This document shows, piece by piece, positions 1-10,861 of a DNA stretch of 64,000 bases (within the stretch, counting starts at the first letter, position 1; every line of letters begins with the position of its first letter). The notes under the pieces are model-generated. The model was not told the DNA's origin, ran no database searches, and saw only the letters and a program-made list of their open reading frames with translations. A program made the translations under genes and the position numbers. Where the stretch lies: NCBI GenBank assembly GCA_963702995.1, contig OY969783.1, positions 4,216,001-4,280,000 on the forward strand, read 5' to 3'. The stretch is from MFD04580-c1 sp963702995 (GTDB taxonomy: Bacteria > Planctomycetota > Phycisphaerae > Tepidisphaerales > Tepidisphaeraceae).

Positions 1-1409
1 TGGGCAAGACCGTCCAGGTCCTGGCCCTTCTGGAATCACGCCGACGCCTGCGCCGCGGCGTGCCGGATGATGACGCGGCCGCTCTGACGCCGGCGGCGGG
101 TGACCCCGCGAGCGCGTTGGCGACCCCCGCCATCGAAGCCGCGTCCGCCGACACCACCATTGGCGGGGAGCAGCAGATTGGCCCGTCTCTCGTGGTCGCC
201 CCCCGGTCGCTCGTGTTCAACTGGATGCAGGAAGCGGCGAAGTTCACCCCCAGACTCCGCGTTCTGGATCACACCCAGGCGGATCGGCAGCGCGGCTCCA
301 AGCACTTCATGGACTATGACCTGGTCCTGACCACCTACGGCACGCTGCGGCGTGACGCCGGGTATTTCAAAGACATCCGCTTCGATTACGCCGTGCTGGA
401 TGAGGCGCAGGCGATCAAGAACGCCAGCAGCGAATCGGCCAAGGCCGCGCGCCTTCTGGCGGCCGACCACCGGCTCGCGCTTTCGGGCACGCCGGTGCAG
501 AACCACCTGGGCGAGTTGTGGAGCCTTTTTGAATTCCTCAACCCCGGGATGATGGGGACGGCGTCGGTCTTCCGCGAGGTGACCGGCGGCACGGCCGGCT
601 CGGACGCCGGGGCGCGCGAATCGCTCTCCCGGGCGCTGCGGCCGTTCATCCTCCGCCGCACCAAGGAGCAGGTCGCCCGCGACCTGCCGGAAAAGACCGA
701 GCAAACTCTATTCTGCGAGCTCGATACCGAGCAGCGGCGGCTCTACAACGAACTGCGCGACCACTACCGCACCAGCCTGCTCGATCGGATCGCCAAAGAG
801 GGGATGAACAAGGCCAAGATCCAGGTGCTCGAAGCGCTGCTGCGGCTGCGCCAGGCGGCCTGCCACCCGGGCCTGATCGACAAGAAGAAGGCCTCGGAAG
901 GAAGCGCCAAGCTCGACACGCTCCTCGAGCAGGTGGGCGAAGTCCTGGAAGAGAACCACAAGGTCCTGGTCTTCTCGCAGTTCACGACGCTGCTGGCGAT
1001 CGTCCGCTCGCGGCTGGATCAGCGGGGCGTGGTCTACGAGTACCTGGACGGCCGCACCCGCGACCGGCAGGCGCGGGTCGAGCGGTTCCAGAATGACCCG
1101 GACTGCAAGCTGTTCCTCATCAGCCTTAAGGCCGGCGGCCTGGGCTTGAACCTCACGGCGGCCGAATACGTCTTCCTGCTCGACCCGTGGTGGAACCCCG
1201 CGGTGGAGGCCCAGGCGATCGACCGCGCCCACCGCATCGGCCAGACGCGCCGCGTCTTTGCCTACCGCCTGATCGCAAAGGACACGGTGGAAGAAAAGGT
1301 CCTCCAGCTCCAGCAAACGAAGAAAGACCTCGCGGCCGCCATCATCAACGCCGACAACAGCCTGATCCGCACGCTCAAGCGGGATGACCTGGAGCTGCTG
1401 TTGTCATAG
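1..1409 (+). CDS. SNF2-family DEAD-like helicase, 5' partial
   Basis: This is the C-terminal part of an ATP-dependent DNA translocase of the SNF2/HepA family. The reading frame is open from base 3, and the first codons read GKT, the end of the Walker A motif, so only the N-terminus is missing. Motif II is DEAQAIKN, followed by the SGTPVQN motif. The C-terminal helicase lobe shows VLVFSQF, SLKAGGLGLNLTAA and the hallmark DRAHRIGQTRRV. The start at base 60 suggested by a simple reading is internal; the gene begins outside the window. SNF2 proteins of this type remodel protein-DNA complexes, and some belong to defence loci. The next gene is 224 bases away in the same direction. Family assignment is secure; the cellular role is not known from sequence. 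Confidence 0.95.
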   Translation, partial: GKTVQVLALLESRRRLRRGVPDDDAAALTPAAGDPASALATPAIEAASADTTIGGEQQIGPSLVVAPRSLVFNWMQEAAKFTPRLRVLDHTQADRQRGSKHFMDYDLVLTTYGTLRRDAGYFKDIRFDYAVLDEAQAIKNASSESAKAARLLAADHRLALSGTPVQNHLGELWSLFEFLNPGMMGTASVFREVTGGTAGSDAGARESLSRALRPFILRRTKEQVARDLPEKTEQTLFCELDTEQRRLYNELRDHYRTSLLDRIAKEGMNKAKIQVLEALLRLRQAACHPGLIDKKKASEGSAKLDTLLEQVGEVLEENHKVLVFSQFTTLLAIVRSRLDQRGVVYEYLDGRTRDRQARVERFQNDPDCKLFLISLKAGGLGLNLTAAEYVFLLDPWWNPAVEAQAIDRAHRIGQTRRVFAYRLIAKDTVEEKVLQLQQTKKDLAAAIINADNSLIRTLKRDDLELLLS

Positions 1410-1623
1410 GTTCTGACATAGAAGCCGCCGCCGGCTGCGCCCTTATCGAACGGCGCCCCTGCGGGCCGCGCCCGTGAGGAAGCGGTTAGGCCAGGCTGGC
1501 GCGGGCATCCGTGGCAGCCCGGCCCCAGCCGGAGGGGGTCGATGATCCGCTACCGGGCGGGCGCGGCTCGCGGGGGCCGCGGAAACGACAACGAAGCGAC
1601 CCTTGTTCTCGGACGTTCACCTC

Positions 1624-1628
1624 AGGAG
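1624..1628 (+). promoter_or_regulatory. ribosome binding site AGGAG deciding a GTG start
   Basis: AGGAG lies five bases before GTG at 1634. It supports that GTG as the start of the following gene even though the upstream frame later breaks. Confidence 0.6.
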
Positions 1629-1633
1629 CAACC

Positions 1634-2862
1634 GTGACCGATCACGCGCCATCGGGCAACCCGCCTCCTCACAACGTGCGGCCGGGGTTCCATCCGAGTC
1701 GGCGGGCCATCCTTGAGTCGGTCGCGCTGGCGAGCATCGCGTGCGCGCTGGGCAGCGTGAACCCGCCTCGCACGAGCACCGCCAACGATTTTGGCCTGCG
1801 TCCGTTCATCTCCAAGCTGCAACGGGTACGCGACAAGATTCACTCGGCGTCGCGCACCCTGTGCCTCAGCGTCGATCAGGGCGGGCTCATCCGGCCGGGC
1901 CGAGCAAGACCAAAGCCGAAGAGTTCACCTACGGCGTCGATGTCGGGCAGCTCATGTGGTATTTCGCGACGGCGAAAGATCGGGGGCCGTACGAGGCGCT
2001 GCGGGCATTCGCCCTGAAGAACCTGATCGTGCTGGACAAGTCCGATCCGTTCACGCTCGGTTTTTGCCAGTGGCGCTGCCAGGATGGGCTCAAGCTGGAC
2101 GCCTCCGGAACGACGGAAATGCTGCGGATCAGCAAGGCGCTCTGGACCGGGGCCAAGCACTTTGACAAGCCGGACGACGCGGAGCTGGCCCTGGTCATCC
2201 TGGAAGGGTACGGCCGCCACGGCGGGGTGGATCAGGGGATCTGGATGATCCGCAACTGGTACTCGTTCATGGCGAAGTCATTCGCCACCAACTCGTTCAT
2301 CATCGATTACGACCCGGACTACGTCCGGCAGGTCGCCACCGAAACCCGCACGAGCGACCCGCGCCGGTCCAAGGTCTTCAGCGAGCTGGCGGATAACTGC
2401 TTCGGCGTTTTCCGGCGGGCGGTGTCGCAGAAAGGGCTGCTCTACGACCTGTTGCAGCCGGAACTGAAGACGATGTACTACGGGATGGACGTCTCGGCCT
2501 TCTCGCCGAACGACATCATCCAATCGAACAACGCCTGCACGACCGCCTCGACCATCGCGATCAACGAGAAGGCGACGGCGATGCGAACGTTGCAGTTTTT
2601 TGTTGAGCGGTCCGAGAAGCCGGTGTGCCATTACTATGCCCGGACGGGCGAAGCGGTGACCGACCACGGCTTTGGCGGCGCCGAGTTTATCGCCGTCGCC
2701 CGGCTGGCCGCTCTGCTTGGCGATCGGGCGGCCACGGCGACGTTCGTTGAGATGGGGCTGCCGGTGTGGGAGTGGGTGGCCGATCACCTCGACCCCCACG
2801 ACCCCTGGACCGCCAGCGAGCTTCTGATCGGGCTGCACGCAATTCTGGAACTGGGTGCTTGA
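1634..2862 (+). CDS. exported alpha-helical (glycosidase-like) protein, frameshifted
   Basis: Two frames join into one protein of about 409 residues. The first (GTG 1634 to about 1900) carries a twin-arginine type leader: SRRAIL followed by a hydrophobic stretch ending near residue 40. The second (about 1905 to 2862) begins EEFTYGVDVGQLMWYF and continues with FCQWRCQDG, DASGTTEM and GGVDQGIWMIRNWYSF. Repeated aromatic helices and the DASGT segment recall six-hairpin (alpha/alpha)6 glycosidases such as GH8 or GH15-like proteins, but I cannot name a family. The frame changes near GGGCCGAGC at about 1900, where one missing C would restore it, and the corrected length is a multiple of three. An exported carbohydrate-active enzyme is an inference. 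Confidence 0.6.
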
Positions 2863-3159
2863 ACGCCGGCCGCTCCAACGGCTTGCGGTTCACAAACAAT
2901 TAACGGTCGCCGTGAACCGCCTTTGATATTCTTTGCTTCGCGCTCGAAACCCGTCTTGTTCCCGTACCCGCATTGCCCTGTTCAGGTCTATTGCGGCCGC
3001 CCCGGTTGCGCGTAACCTGTCACACTCCCAGCGGGCGGCGGCCGGGGAGACGGGGAACGAGTGGCACGATGAAACTGGCTGACGGAACTCAACAACTTCC
3101 CTTCACCGATCGCGTTATGACGCGGCGCGCCCAGCGGCGACCGTCGGTCGCGGCGCATC

Positions 3160-4143
3160 GTGTCATCTACCTCGTACTCGTGCTGTGCCTCGGCTGGTTC
3201 ACGCCGACGGGCGCGTAGAGGTTACACCTACTCCTATTCATGGAAGAAAGAGCCAAACCCGGACACGCTGCGAACCTGCGTCGAAGCGATGCGAAAGCTG
3301 TCCGACCGGCGGGCCGACATCCTGCGCGTGGAAGATCGGCCGCTCTATGCCGACGCGATCCGTCCGTTCATCACCGTTGACGGCGCGATCGGCGACACGG
3401 TCATGGCGTTTCGCTTCCCGGGCGGGGCCTCCAACACCTGCACGACGGACGGCAAGCCGTACGATGCGGTCGTGCAGGGCTGCCTCTGCATTGCGCGCGA
3501 TTTTTTCCCGGCGGATACGCTCGAGATTCGAGCTGACATGACCTGGAAAGACGCGCGGTGGGCGCCGGGCGCCGAGCTCTACAAGGAGATGTTCGGCAAG
3601 TACCCGAAGAACCCCCTTTCTCGCGGCGCCGCGACGCTCCCTTCGGTGCCGACAACCGAGGAAACGGCCCTTGCCGCCGCGTCAACCATGCCGGCGGGGG
3701 CCGAGGGCAACGGCGTCGCCACGACGCGCCCGTCAGCCCGGGCGATGGCCTTGGTCGCGGTGCCCGACGAACCCATCGAAGAGCCGCAGAGATGGACGAC
3801 CCGGCAGGTCCTTGCGGTGGGCGGCTCGATCATCGTCGCTTTTTGCCTGCTGGTCTGGGCGATCCTGCCGCCGCCGCGCCAGTTTACGGTCGCGTCGGAG
3901 TACGGCGTCGTCCGGTTCATGGGCAAGTTCCCGGATGAGCAGCGGACCCGTGTCGCCAACTTCATCCGCAAGGAGATCGCGCCGCGCGGCAAGATGTATG
4001 TCAAAGGGCGGTGGACGAAAGACGGCGGCTTGCGATTGAGCTTCAGCGGGTCGATCTCCCGCTTTCAGTCCAAGGAGCTGCAGAAATTCATCCTCCAGAC
4101 CGTCGGCCGCTCCAAACGCGGTTCCTCGAAATCGACCGTATGA
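3160..4143 (+). CDS. hypothetical single-pass membrane protein
   Basis: I do not recognise this protein. The coherent part begins near YSYSWKKEPNPDTL (about base 3230) with a soluble N-terminal region of about 130 residues. That region includes CTTDGKPYDAVVQGCLCI and LEIRADMTWKDARW. A low-complexity Ala/Thr/Pro linker follows, then one membrane segment (about residues 222-245, VLAVGGSIIVAFCLLVWAIL) and a basic C-terminal domain. The GTG at 3160 is only the earliest start in this frame, and its first 25 codons look non-coding. An alternative is ATG 3069 in another frame, which gives a hydrophobic segment VIYLVLVLCLGWF before a stop at 3218. An extra base near 3210 would join the two. The gene lies between the glycosidase-like gene and the large helicase, all on the + strand. 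Confidence 0.5.
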   Translation: MSSTSYSCCASAGSRRRARRGYTYSYSWKKEPNPDTLRTCVEAMRKLSDRRADILRVEDRPLYADAIRPFITVDGAIGDTVMAFRFPGGASNTCTTDGKPYDAVVQGCLCIARDFFPADTLEIRADMTWKDARWAPGAELYKEMFGKYPKNPLSRGAATLPSVPTTEETALAAASTMPAGAEGNGVATTRPSARAMALVAVPDEPIEEPQRWTTRQVLAVGGSIIVAFCLLVWAILPPPRQFTVASEYGVVRFMGKFPDEQRTRVANFIRKEIAPRGKMYVKGRWTKDGGLRLSFSGSISRFQSKELQKFILQTVGRSKRGSSKSTV

Positions 4144-4259
4144 GCCCCATCGGTTTCGCCCGCCGCGCCCGCAATGCAACCCTTTCCTTTTCGCGTGCCT
4201 GGTTGAACCTTCGGCCACGATGCAGAGAATGTCGGGCTCACCCGAGGATCTCCGCCTGA

Positions 4260-7200
4260 ATGCCGGATGCCACCCAGACCAATTCACCGCCGTCGCCGAC
4301 GCCAGAGGTCGCCCCCTCCAGCGATGCGCCGCCGTCTATCCCCGTCAGCGCCGGCCCAATGACACTGAACGGCCCCGAGGCCGCCACCGCCGTGCCACTT
4401 GATGCGGTCGGGCCACTTGATGCGGCCGGGCCACCCGATTCCGCCGCGCCACTTGATGCCGCCGCGCCACCGGCCGCTCGCAATCGCGTCCTGGGAAAGA
4501 TGCTGGATCGCCTGCTCGCCGCCCTGGTCAACGGGCCGGGCCTGAATTGCCGCCCGCACAACAGTCGGCAGCGGGTGGATTTTCGCAGCTCGCCCGGCTG
4601 GGCGATCAGCCGCCCGAGATCGCCCTGCGGACGCTGCTGGCCGGCGGCGCATCCATCACGCTCCGAGCGCGCGTCCCCCAGCCCAAGCGTAAGAATAGCG
4701 AGACGGCAGGGGACGGCGCGGCGACGGTCGGCCCGGAAGGGCCTGCCCGCGTCGAGGCGGCCGCTGGTTCGCTCCCGGCGGAGGGCGCACCGCCCGACAG
4801 TATCGACGATCCGCACCGTTCCGCCGCCGAGCGGGCATGGACCGAGCAGAACGCCCTTCTGGCTAAACTGCACGTCGTCGCCGAGGACGCCCGGACCTAC
4901 GAGCAGGACACCGGCGTCCACGTGTTGAACATCGGCTTCCCTCTACTGAGCATGCCGCCCGGCTCTTTCGCCGCATCGTCGGGGAGTGCGAGCCGGCGGA
5001 TCCTCGCGCCGATCGCGTTCATCCCCGTCTCGGTGACGATCAAACGTGGCTCGGTCCGAGGTGTGGAGATCGCATGCCGAGGCGAAGGCGTTGACCGCGT
5101 GACGCCCAACGCGGCGCTGTTCAGTTGGCTCGATCAGCAGGCGGGGAAAGGGGCTGTCACCGCTTCCGACCTCTTCGCCGACGGTGACGGCGCCGACCCC
5201 TGGCGCGAGATCGCCGGCCTCACCCGCCTGGTCTGCAAGACACTCGACATCGCCACGCCCGACCTGTTCGTCGAGCGGCCGGCGGCCGCGACGCAACCCT
5301 CCGCTCCCTTGCCGACAAACGCGCCAGGTTCGATCCCCGCACCCAACGGCGCCGACCAGCCTCCCGCGCCCGCCGTGGGATCGACCGATGGCGCCTCCTC
5401 GCCTGCCGCGGCCGCGTTGAAGCTGTCGCCCGCGCCAAGGGCCGATGAAGCCAGCGACGCCCCGGCCGTGCTGATGTCGGCGATCCTGGGGCTCTTCCCG
5501 ATGGCCAACCAGGGGCTCCTGCGCGACATGCAGGAGATGGCGGCCCAAGAGAGTCAAACCGGCCCGGTCGAAAGCTTTGTCCGGCTGGGGGTAACTCTGG
5601 ACCTGTCTCCGGCCGCGATCGAAGGGGGGCCGCCCGCCACGGTCGAGCCCCGTGGCCGCGATTTCTCCGACGAGCGCCTGATCGCCTCCGCCGACCCCTG
5701 CCAGTCGCGCGCGGTCCGGCTGGCGCGGCAGACGCGCGGGCTGGTCATCCACGGGCCACCCGGGACCGGCAAGAGCCAGACGATCACCAACATCATCGGC
5801 GACCACCTTGCCCGGGGGGAGCGCGTGCTGCTGGTGTGCGAGAAGCGCACCGCGCTCGATGTCGTGGCCAACCGGCTCGAGGCGATGGGCCTTCGCAGCC
5901 TCGTGGCGATTGTCCACGACCCGCGTCGAGATCAGCGCGAGCTCTATCGGGAGCTCCGCCAGCAGTTGGAAGACCTGCCTGAGGCGCGGGTCGAGGAGCA
6001 GGCGGAAGCACGCCTCCAGAAGACTGACGTCGCGCTGCAACGGCTGCATGCCGAGTTGACGGCGTATCACGCGGCGCTCACGCGGCACGACGAAGCGACG
6101 GGCGCGAGCTTTCACGAGCTGGTCGGTCGCTGGCTCGCCTCGGCGCCGGCGTCGGCCGCCGACGCGCTGAAGCTCGACCCCGCCACCATCAAGCGGCTGG
6201 CGGGGGTGCGGCTGGTTGACTTTGACGCTGTCGAGCACGGCGTCCACGAGATGCTGCGCCGCGCCGCCCTCGTCGGCTGGTCCACGCACCCCTGGCGGCA
6301 GCCCGTGGGGATCCAGCTCTCCAGGTTCCTGTCGCAACCGGCCGACCTGCATCGGACGGCGTTGGCCGCCTGCGTGGAAGCGGCAAAAGCCGCCGACGAT
6401 TCAATCGACCCACGCGTGATCCCATTCGACCCCGGGATCGACCTGGCGCGCCAGGCCGAGGCGCGTCGCGACCTCGCCCAGCGCGCGGCGGCGCTGTTCG
6501 GCGCCTATCGGCCGCCCGCACTGGGGCACTGGGCCACCCGCGACGAACTTGCGGCGCAGGGCGCTGGGCCCGGCTGGTGGAAGCCGCGGCCTACATTCAC
6601 CTGCTTCGGACCGCGCCGCTCGACGCCGAACTGGCCCTCGTCATGACCGGCCCGTTGCCGAGCACCGCCGAGATCAGCGTCCGCCGGGCCGCCATTCAAA
6701 AGTATGTTCAGGCGTGCACGGTCTGGGCGGCGCACCTTCAGCAGATCCGGGTCGAAGCGCCGGCCGCCACAGTCCCCGTGCTGGCGCGGTGGCTGTTTGC
6801 CGATCGCAAATCGATCGAGCGGGCCCGCTTCCGGCTGGAGGCGGCCGCCACCGCGATCGGCTCGGCGACCGAAGCGCCGCCGCTGGACCCGGTCCTGCTC
6901 GCATCGTACCGCCGCCAGCCGATCGACAACGCGATGCTGTCCGTGTGGCAAAAAGGGCTGGAGGATTACGCCGCGATCGCATCGAGCTGGCTCTGGTTCC
7001 TGCACGGCTCGACCCGGCGGACGGCCGCCGCCGCGGTGACCGCTTTCGGCCTGCCCCTGAACCCCGATAACGCCGCGCAAACGCGAAATTTCATCGCGCG
7101 GCTGCGGCTGCGGCTCGAGCTTCGCGACGCGCTGGACGATGTGCTCGACCGCGGCTTCACCACCGCGCTGCCGGAGGACAATGTCCTGGTCCCCGAGTTC

Positions 7201-9717
7201 GGGCGCACCTGGGCGCGGTGCGGGTCGCGTACCACCTGGACGTCGAAGGCGTCCCCGCCCTCGCCCCGGCCGCTGTGGCGGCCATCCGGGATGAGACGAC
7301 CCTGGTCAACTGCCTGGTCGCCGGCGAGCTCGCGACGGCCCGGCCGTATTTTGACGCGGTGGGCCTGGAGCCGAGCCCGGCCAACGCCGAGCGGCTCGGC
7401 GGCTTTTATCAGGGGCTGGCGGTCCGGCTCGCACTGCAGGCGCTGCACGACCGGGTCCTGATCGCGACCCACGCCCCCGACGTCGGCACGCTGGGGGACG
7501 GCCGCGTCGCGGCCGCGGCGAACGATCGGATCACCCGCCTCATGCCGGATGCCGCGCTCGCCCAGTCCCTGGCGGCCCACGGGGCGCTGCTCGATGTCCT
7601 TGTCGGCCTGTATGACGAGCCGTCCCTGGCCGGCTTGATCGCGCCCTTCCAGGCCGCCCTGACCAGCCCGGGGGAGGCGGACAGCTTCCTGGAGATGCTC
7701 AAGCGATCGCAGGTGCGCGCCGACGCGATCATCGAGCTGCGCCGTCGTCTCGAACTGAGCGGCCTGTTCGACGCCCAATGGATCGATGCCGCCGATCAGG
7801 ACCTCCGCGACAACCTTCCGGCGCTGGATACGCTAGAGTCGCTCCACAAGCAATTTGACACGTTCGAGGACGTGATCCGGGTTAATGAATCGCTCGCCAG
7901 CCTGCCGGACGTCCTGCGCCACGCCGCCCAGGAGGTGCTCGAACAGTCGGCGGCCGCCGATGAGGGGACGGCGCTGCTCCGCCATGCGCTGCTGGCCGTC
8001 GAGATCAGCCGCCGCCTCGCCGCCGAACCCGCGCTGCTCGGCATCGACGGCCATCGCGTCCGGGCAAACTTCGACCGCTACCGTCGCCTCGAGCGGGAGA
8101 AACAGGGGCTCGTCCGCGACGCGATCCGGACCCACTGGGTCGGGCTGCAGAAGCTCCGCCTCCTGGCCAATACCGGCACCCGCCTCAACGCGGCCGGGGC
8201 GGACCTGCGCCGCCGCCTGACGCTTCGCGGCGAACGGGCCATGCGGCTTCGAAAGGTCATCTACGTGGGCGCAGGCGCGGCCGGCGGCGACCCGCTGTTC
8301 GACCTCTGCCCCATCTGGATGGTCAGCCCGGAAACGGTGGCGCAGGTCTTCCCGCGCAAGCCGATTTTTGATGTCGTTGTGTTCGATGAGGCCAGCCAGT
8401 GCCGGTTGGAGGAGGCGCTGCCGGTCATCACCCGGGGCGGCCGCGTCGTCATCGCCGGCGACCCGCGACAGCTCCCGCCGACCCGATTCTTCGAATCCGC
8501 CGTCAGCCATAGTGACGACGAAGATGCCGAGACCGACCAGGAGCTGTTCGAATCCCAGCAGGGGGAGATCGAGGACCTTCTGGCGGCCGCACTAGGGCTG
8601 GACATCCAGCAGTGCTATCTCGATGTCCACTACCGATCGCGCAGCGCCGAGCTGATCGCCTTCAGCAATGAGCACTTTTACGGCTCGCGGCTGCAGCCCG
8701 TCCCGAGCCGCCCGGTGCGCCGCGCTGCGCCCGGGGCCGCGGGCGCGGCCGCCGGCATGCTGCCCGTTCGGCTCTACCGGGTCGCCGGGACGTACGAGAA
8801 GCGAAGCAACAGGGTCGAAGCCGAGCGCGTCTGCCAGATCGTTCGCGACCTGCTCGATTCGAAGGAGCCGCCGTCCATCGGCGTCGCCTGCTTCAACCTC
8901 CCGCAGCGCAACCTGATCATCGATATGCTTGACGAGATGGCGGCCGAAGATGCCGTTTTCTCCCGCCGCCTGGAAGCCGCCCGCCGGCGCACGGGCCGGG
9001 CTCATTCGAAGGGTTGTTCGTCAAGAACCTGGAGAACGTGCAGGGGGATGAGCGCGACCATGTCATCATCAGCACGACCTACGGGCCGGATGCGGCCGGC
9101 CGCTTCTACCGACGCTTCGGCCCCCTCGGCCGCACCGGTGGCGGCCGCCGCCTGAACGTGCTGATCACTCGCGCCGCGCGCAGATCCACCTCGTCACTTC
9201 GATCCCCGAGGAGGCATACGCCTCGCTCCCGCCGATCGAGCCGGGCATGGCCCCGGGCGGGACGTGGCTCTTGTTCGCCTACCTCGGCTTTGCGCGAGCG
9301 CTGGAGCAGCACGCGGCCGCCGACGTAAGTTCCGCCGGGAAACCGGCTGGCTCGGCCCCCGCGGAGTCGATGGTCGCCATCGGCCCGACGAAGGCCCGGT
9401 CCGAGTTCGCCGAGTCCCTCGCGCGCCGCCTCGCCGCGGCGCGCGGGATCGCCAGTGATGTCTACTGGGGCAGCGACGGCTTCTGCGTCGATCTTGCCGC
9501 CCACGCCCCCGAGAGCGCCAGCGGAGAGACGATCGGCATCCTCTGCGACACGCCCCGCTTTCATGCCGCCGAAGACCCGATGGAGTGGGACGTTTTCCGC
9601 ACCGGCGTGCTAGAATCGCAGGGCTGGCAACTCCATCGCGTCTGGACGCCCCACTTCTTCCGCGACCCGCTTGCGGCGATGGATGCGGTCTCCCGCGCCC
9701 TGCGCGACGGAGCCTGA
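4260..9717 (+). CDS. giant SF1 helicase with C-terminal Vsr-like nuclease domain, frameshifted
   Basis: Five frame changes (about 4560-4590, 6560-6576, 7205-7220, 8996-9008 and 9170-9182) interrupt one protein of about 1,820 residues. All five are consistent with one lost base. The motifs of a UPF1-like superfamily 1 helicase run in order through the frames: GPPGTGKSQT (Walker A, near residue 497), VVFDEASQ (Walker B, near 1375), IAGDPRQLPPT (motif III), VHYRSRS (motif IV), ENVQGDERD (motif V) and NVLITRA (motif VI). The N-terminal 400 residues resemble the DUF4011 region of such helicases. The last 110 residues (from SEFAESLARRLAAARG) match the MTES_1575-type restriction-endonuclease-like fold, with VDLA and ending GWQLHRVWTPHFFRDP. 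Family members of this architecture are often linked to DNA repair or phage defence; the role here is inferred. The start ATG 4260 follows a GAGGA at moderate distance. Confidence 0.88.
4392..4469 (+). repeat. 18-bp imperfect tandem repeat inside the helicase N-terminus
   Basis: Four copies of an 18-base unit encode the hexapeptide series PLDAVG, PLDAAG, PPDSAA and PLDAAA. This is a low-complexity Pro/Ala linker before the conserved N-terminal region. Copy number is likely variable between strains. Confidence 0.7.
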
Positions 9718-9729
9718 CGCCTCGTCCGC

Positions 9730-10089
9730 TTACCCGGCCCGAAACGCGTAGACAATGATGCGGTGCCCATCCGGGTCGCTCAGCTCCACCGCGTCTCCCC
9801 ATCCCATGCTCTGCCGCCGCCCACTGATCCCGGCGGCTTTGAGGGAAGCCTCAAATTGCTCGATGTCGTCGGTCTCGAACCCGATCTCGATCGAACGCGA
9901 AGGCGCAAGCTCGCCGCCATCGGGCGGCGTCGTCAGCGTGATCGCGGCGGCCGCCGACGTCAGGTACGCGAAGCTCGGTGGATGCGACCGCGCCAGGTCC
10001 TCGTCCATCTTCAGCACGTTGACATAGAACAGTTTGGATCGGGCGACATCGGTGACTTCAAGATTGATCGTCCGAAGCGTCAGTTTCAT
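9730..10089 (-). CDS. VOC-superfamily (glyoxalase/bleomycin resistance-like) protein
   Basis: A small protein of 119 residues with the paired beta-alpha-beta-beta-beta modules of the vicinal oxygen chelate fold. It starts MKLTLRTINLEVTDVARS, has IEIGFETDDIEQF at the second module, and ends VELSDPDGHRIIVYAF, a typical VOC terminus. The start at 10089 is fixed by a good AGGAG in the upstream CCAGGAGCTTTC. The substrate cannot be read from the sequence. It is convergent with the helicase gene, whose stop lies 12 bases away. Confidence 0.9.
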   Translation of the reverse strand: MKLTLRTINLEVTDVARSKLFYVNVLKMDEDLARSHPPSFAYLTSAAAAITLTTPPDGGELAPSRSIEIGFETDDIEQFEASLKAAGISGRRQSMGWGDAVELSDPDGHRIIVYAFRAG

Positions 10090-10099
10090 GAAAGCTCCT

Positions 10100-10111
10100 G
10101 GTAGGGCACGC
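10100..10111 (-). repeat. dispersed word GCGTGCCCTACC, copy 1
   Basis: The reverse complement GGTAGGGCACGC lies just upstream of the VOC gene. It is followed by CACCGCGTGCC, so the surrounding context is itself partly palindromic. Confidence 0.6.
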
Positions 10112-10429
10112 ACCGCGTGCCGCCGCGTCCCGCGCCCCGACGGAGGGGCGGTGGCAAACCTCCCGTTTCAGCGCGCCGTCATCGCGGCGCGTCGTTCGCT
10201 TCGGGAAGACCTGTTTACCCTCTTCAAGTGCCCGCACGACTTGCCTTGTCTGAATGTCAGTCCAGATGCTGGCAGGATAGACCCTGGTCGGACTGTCCGA
10301 TTCGATGATGGGATGCCGTGCCGCATCCGTTCAACCCGATGAGTGCTACGACGAAGAGCAGCACGAGCGAGCCCCGACGAGTGTCCATTCCCGGCAAGAT
10401 TGCGAGTGCGCGGTGATGCCATCCGACGT

Positions 10430-10497
10430 GCCGCCGGTGCCCTCACCGGCGGGCGTTTTGCGTCGTCGGCAAGACCGCCGGTGAGGGCACCGGCGGC
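10430..10497. repeat. perfect 23-bp inverted repeat (stem-loop)
   Basis: The left arm (10430-10452) and right arm (10475-10497) are exact reverse complements with a 22-base loop. Each arm contains GCCGGTGAGGGCACCGGC-like sequence that is itself partly palindromic. No T-run follows, so it is not an ordinary intrinsic terminator. It looks like a dispersed stem-loop repeat. Confidence 0.85.
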
Positions 10498-10765
10498 TCT
10501 TTGATTCGGGATCGCGCCCACTGATTCAGATGGAGCGGCCCAATAGGTGGTGGCCGAATTTGATGTGCAAATCTTCAACACCAGGTTTCTCAACAGATTG
10601 TACCTGGGTACCGCGCGTACCACGGCCAGACCAATACGAGTTGACGTCGGCCGCCACCTGGAAATCCGCCTCTTTCGCATACGTCACGCCGTCGCAAGGG
10701 TCAGAGTGAGTGTCCTGGTACTTTACGCGCCACATCCCCGCCCGGGCGTCGAAGCGGCAGGCCGT

Positions 10766-10777
10766 GCGTGCCCTACC
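10766..10777 (+). repeat. dispersed word GCGTGCCCTACC, copy 2
   Basis: The same 12 bases form the core of the 21-bp unit repeated nine times at 59756-59944. This copy is preceded by GGCCGT and lies about 85 bases before the histidine kinase start. Confidence 0.6.
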
Positions 10778-10861
10778 AGAAGACGAAGAACACGCCCACT
10801 CCGACGGCCTGTAAAACGTTTCAATTGCAAATAACCGGCCGCGGTCGGAAAATCGATCTTG

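Larger units (their letters stand above)
10090..10861. other. 772-base intergenic region with repeats
   Basis: I see no convincing gene here. A 119-codon open frame on the - strand (10526-10885) has no family resemblance and is probably chance. The region holds a perfect 23-bp inverted repeat (10430-10497) and two copies of a 12-base word that recurs in the tandem array near 59.8 kb. The promoter of the following histidine kinase gene should lie in its right part. Confidence 0.6.
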
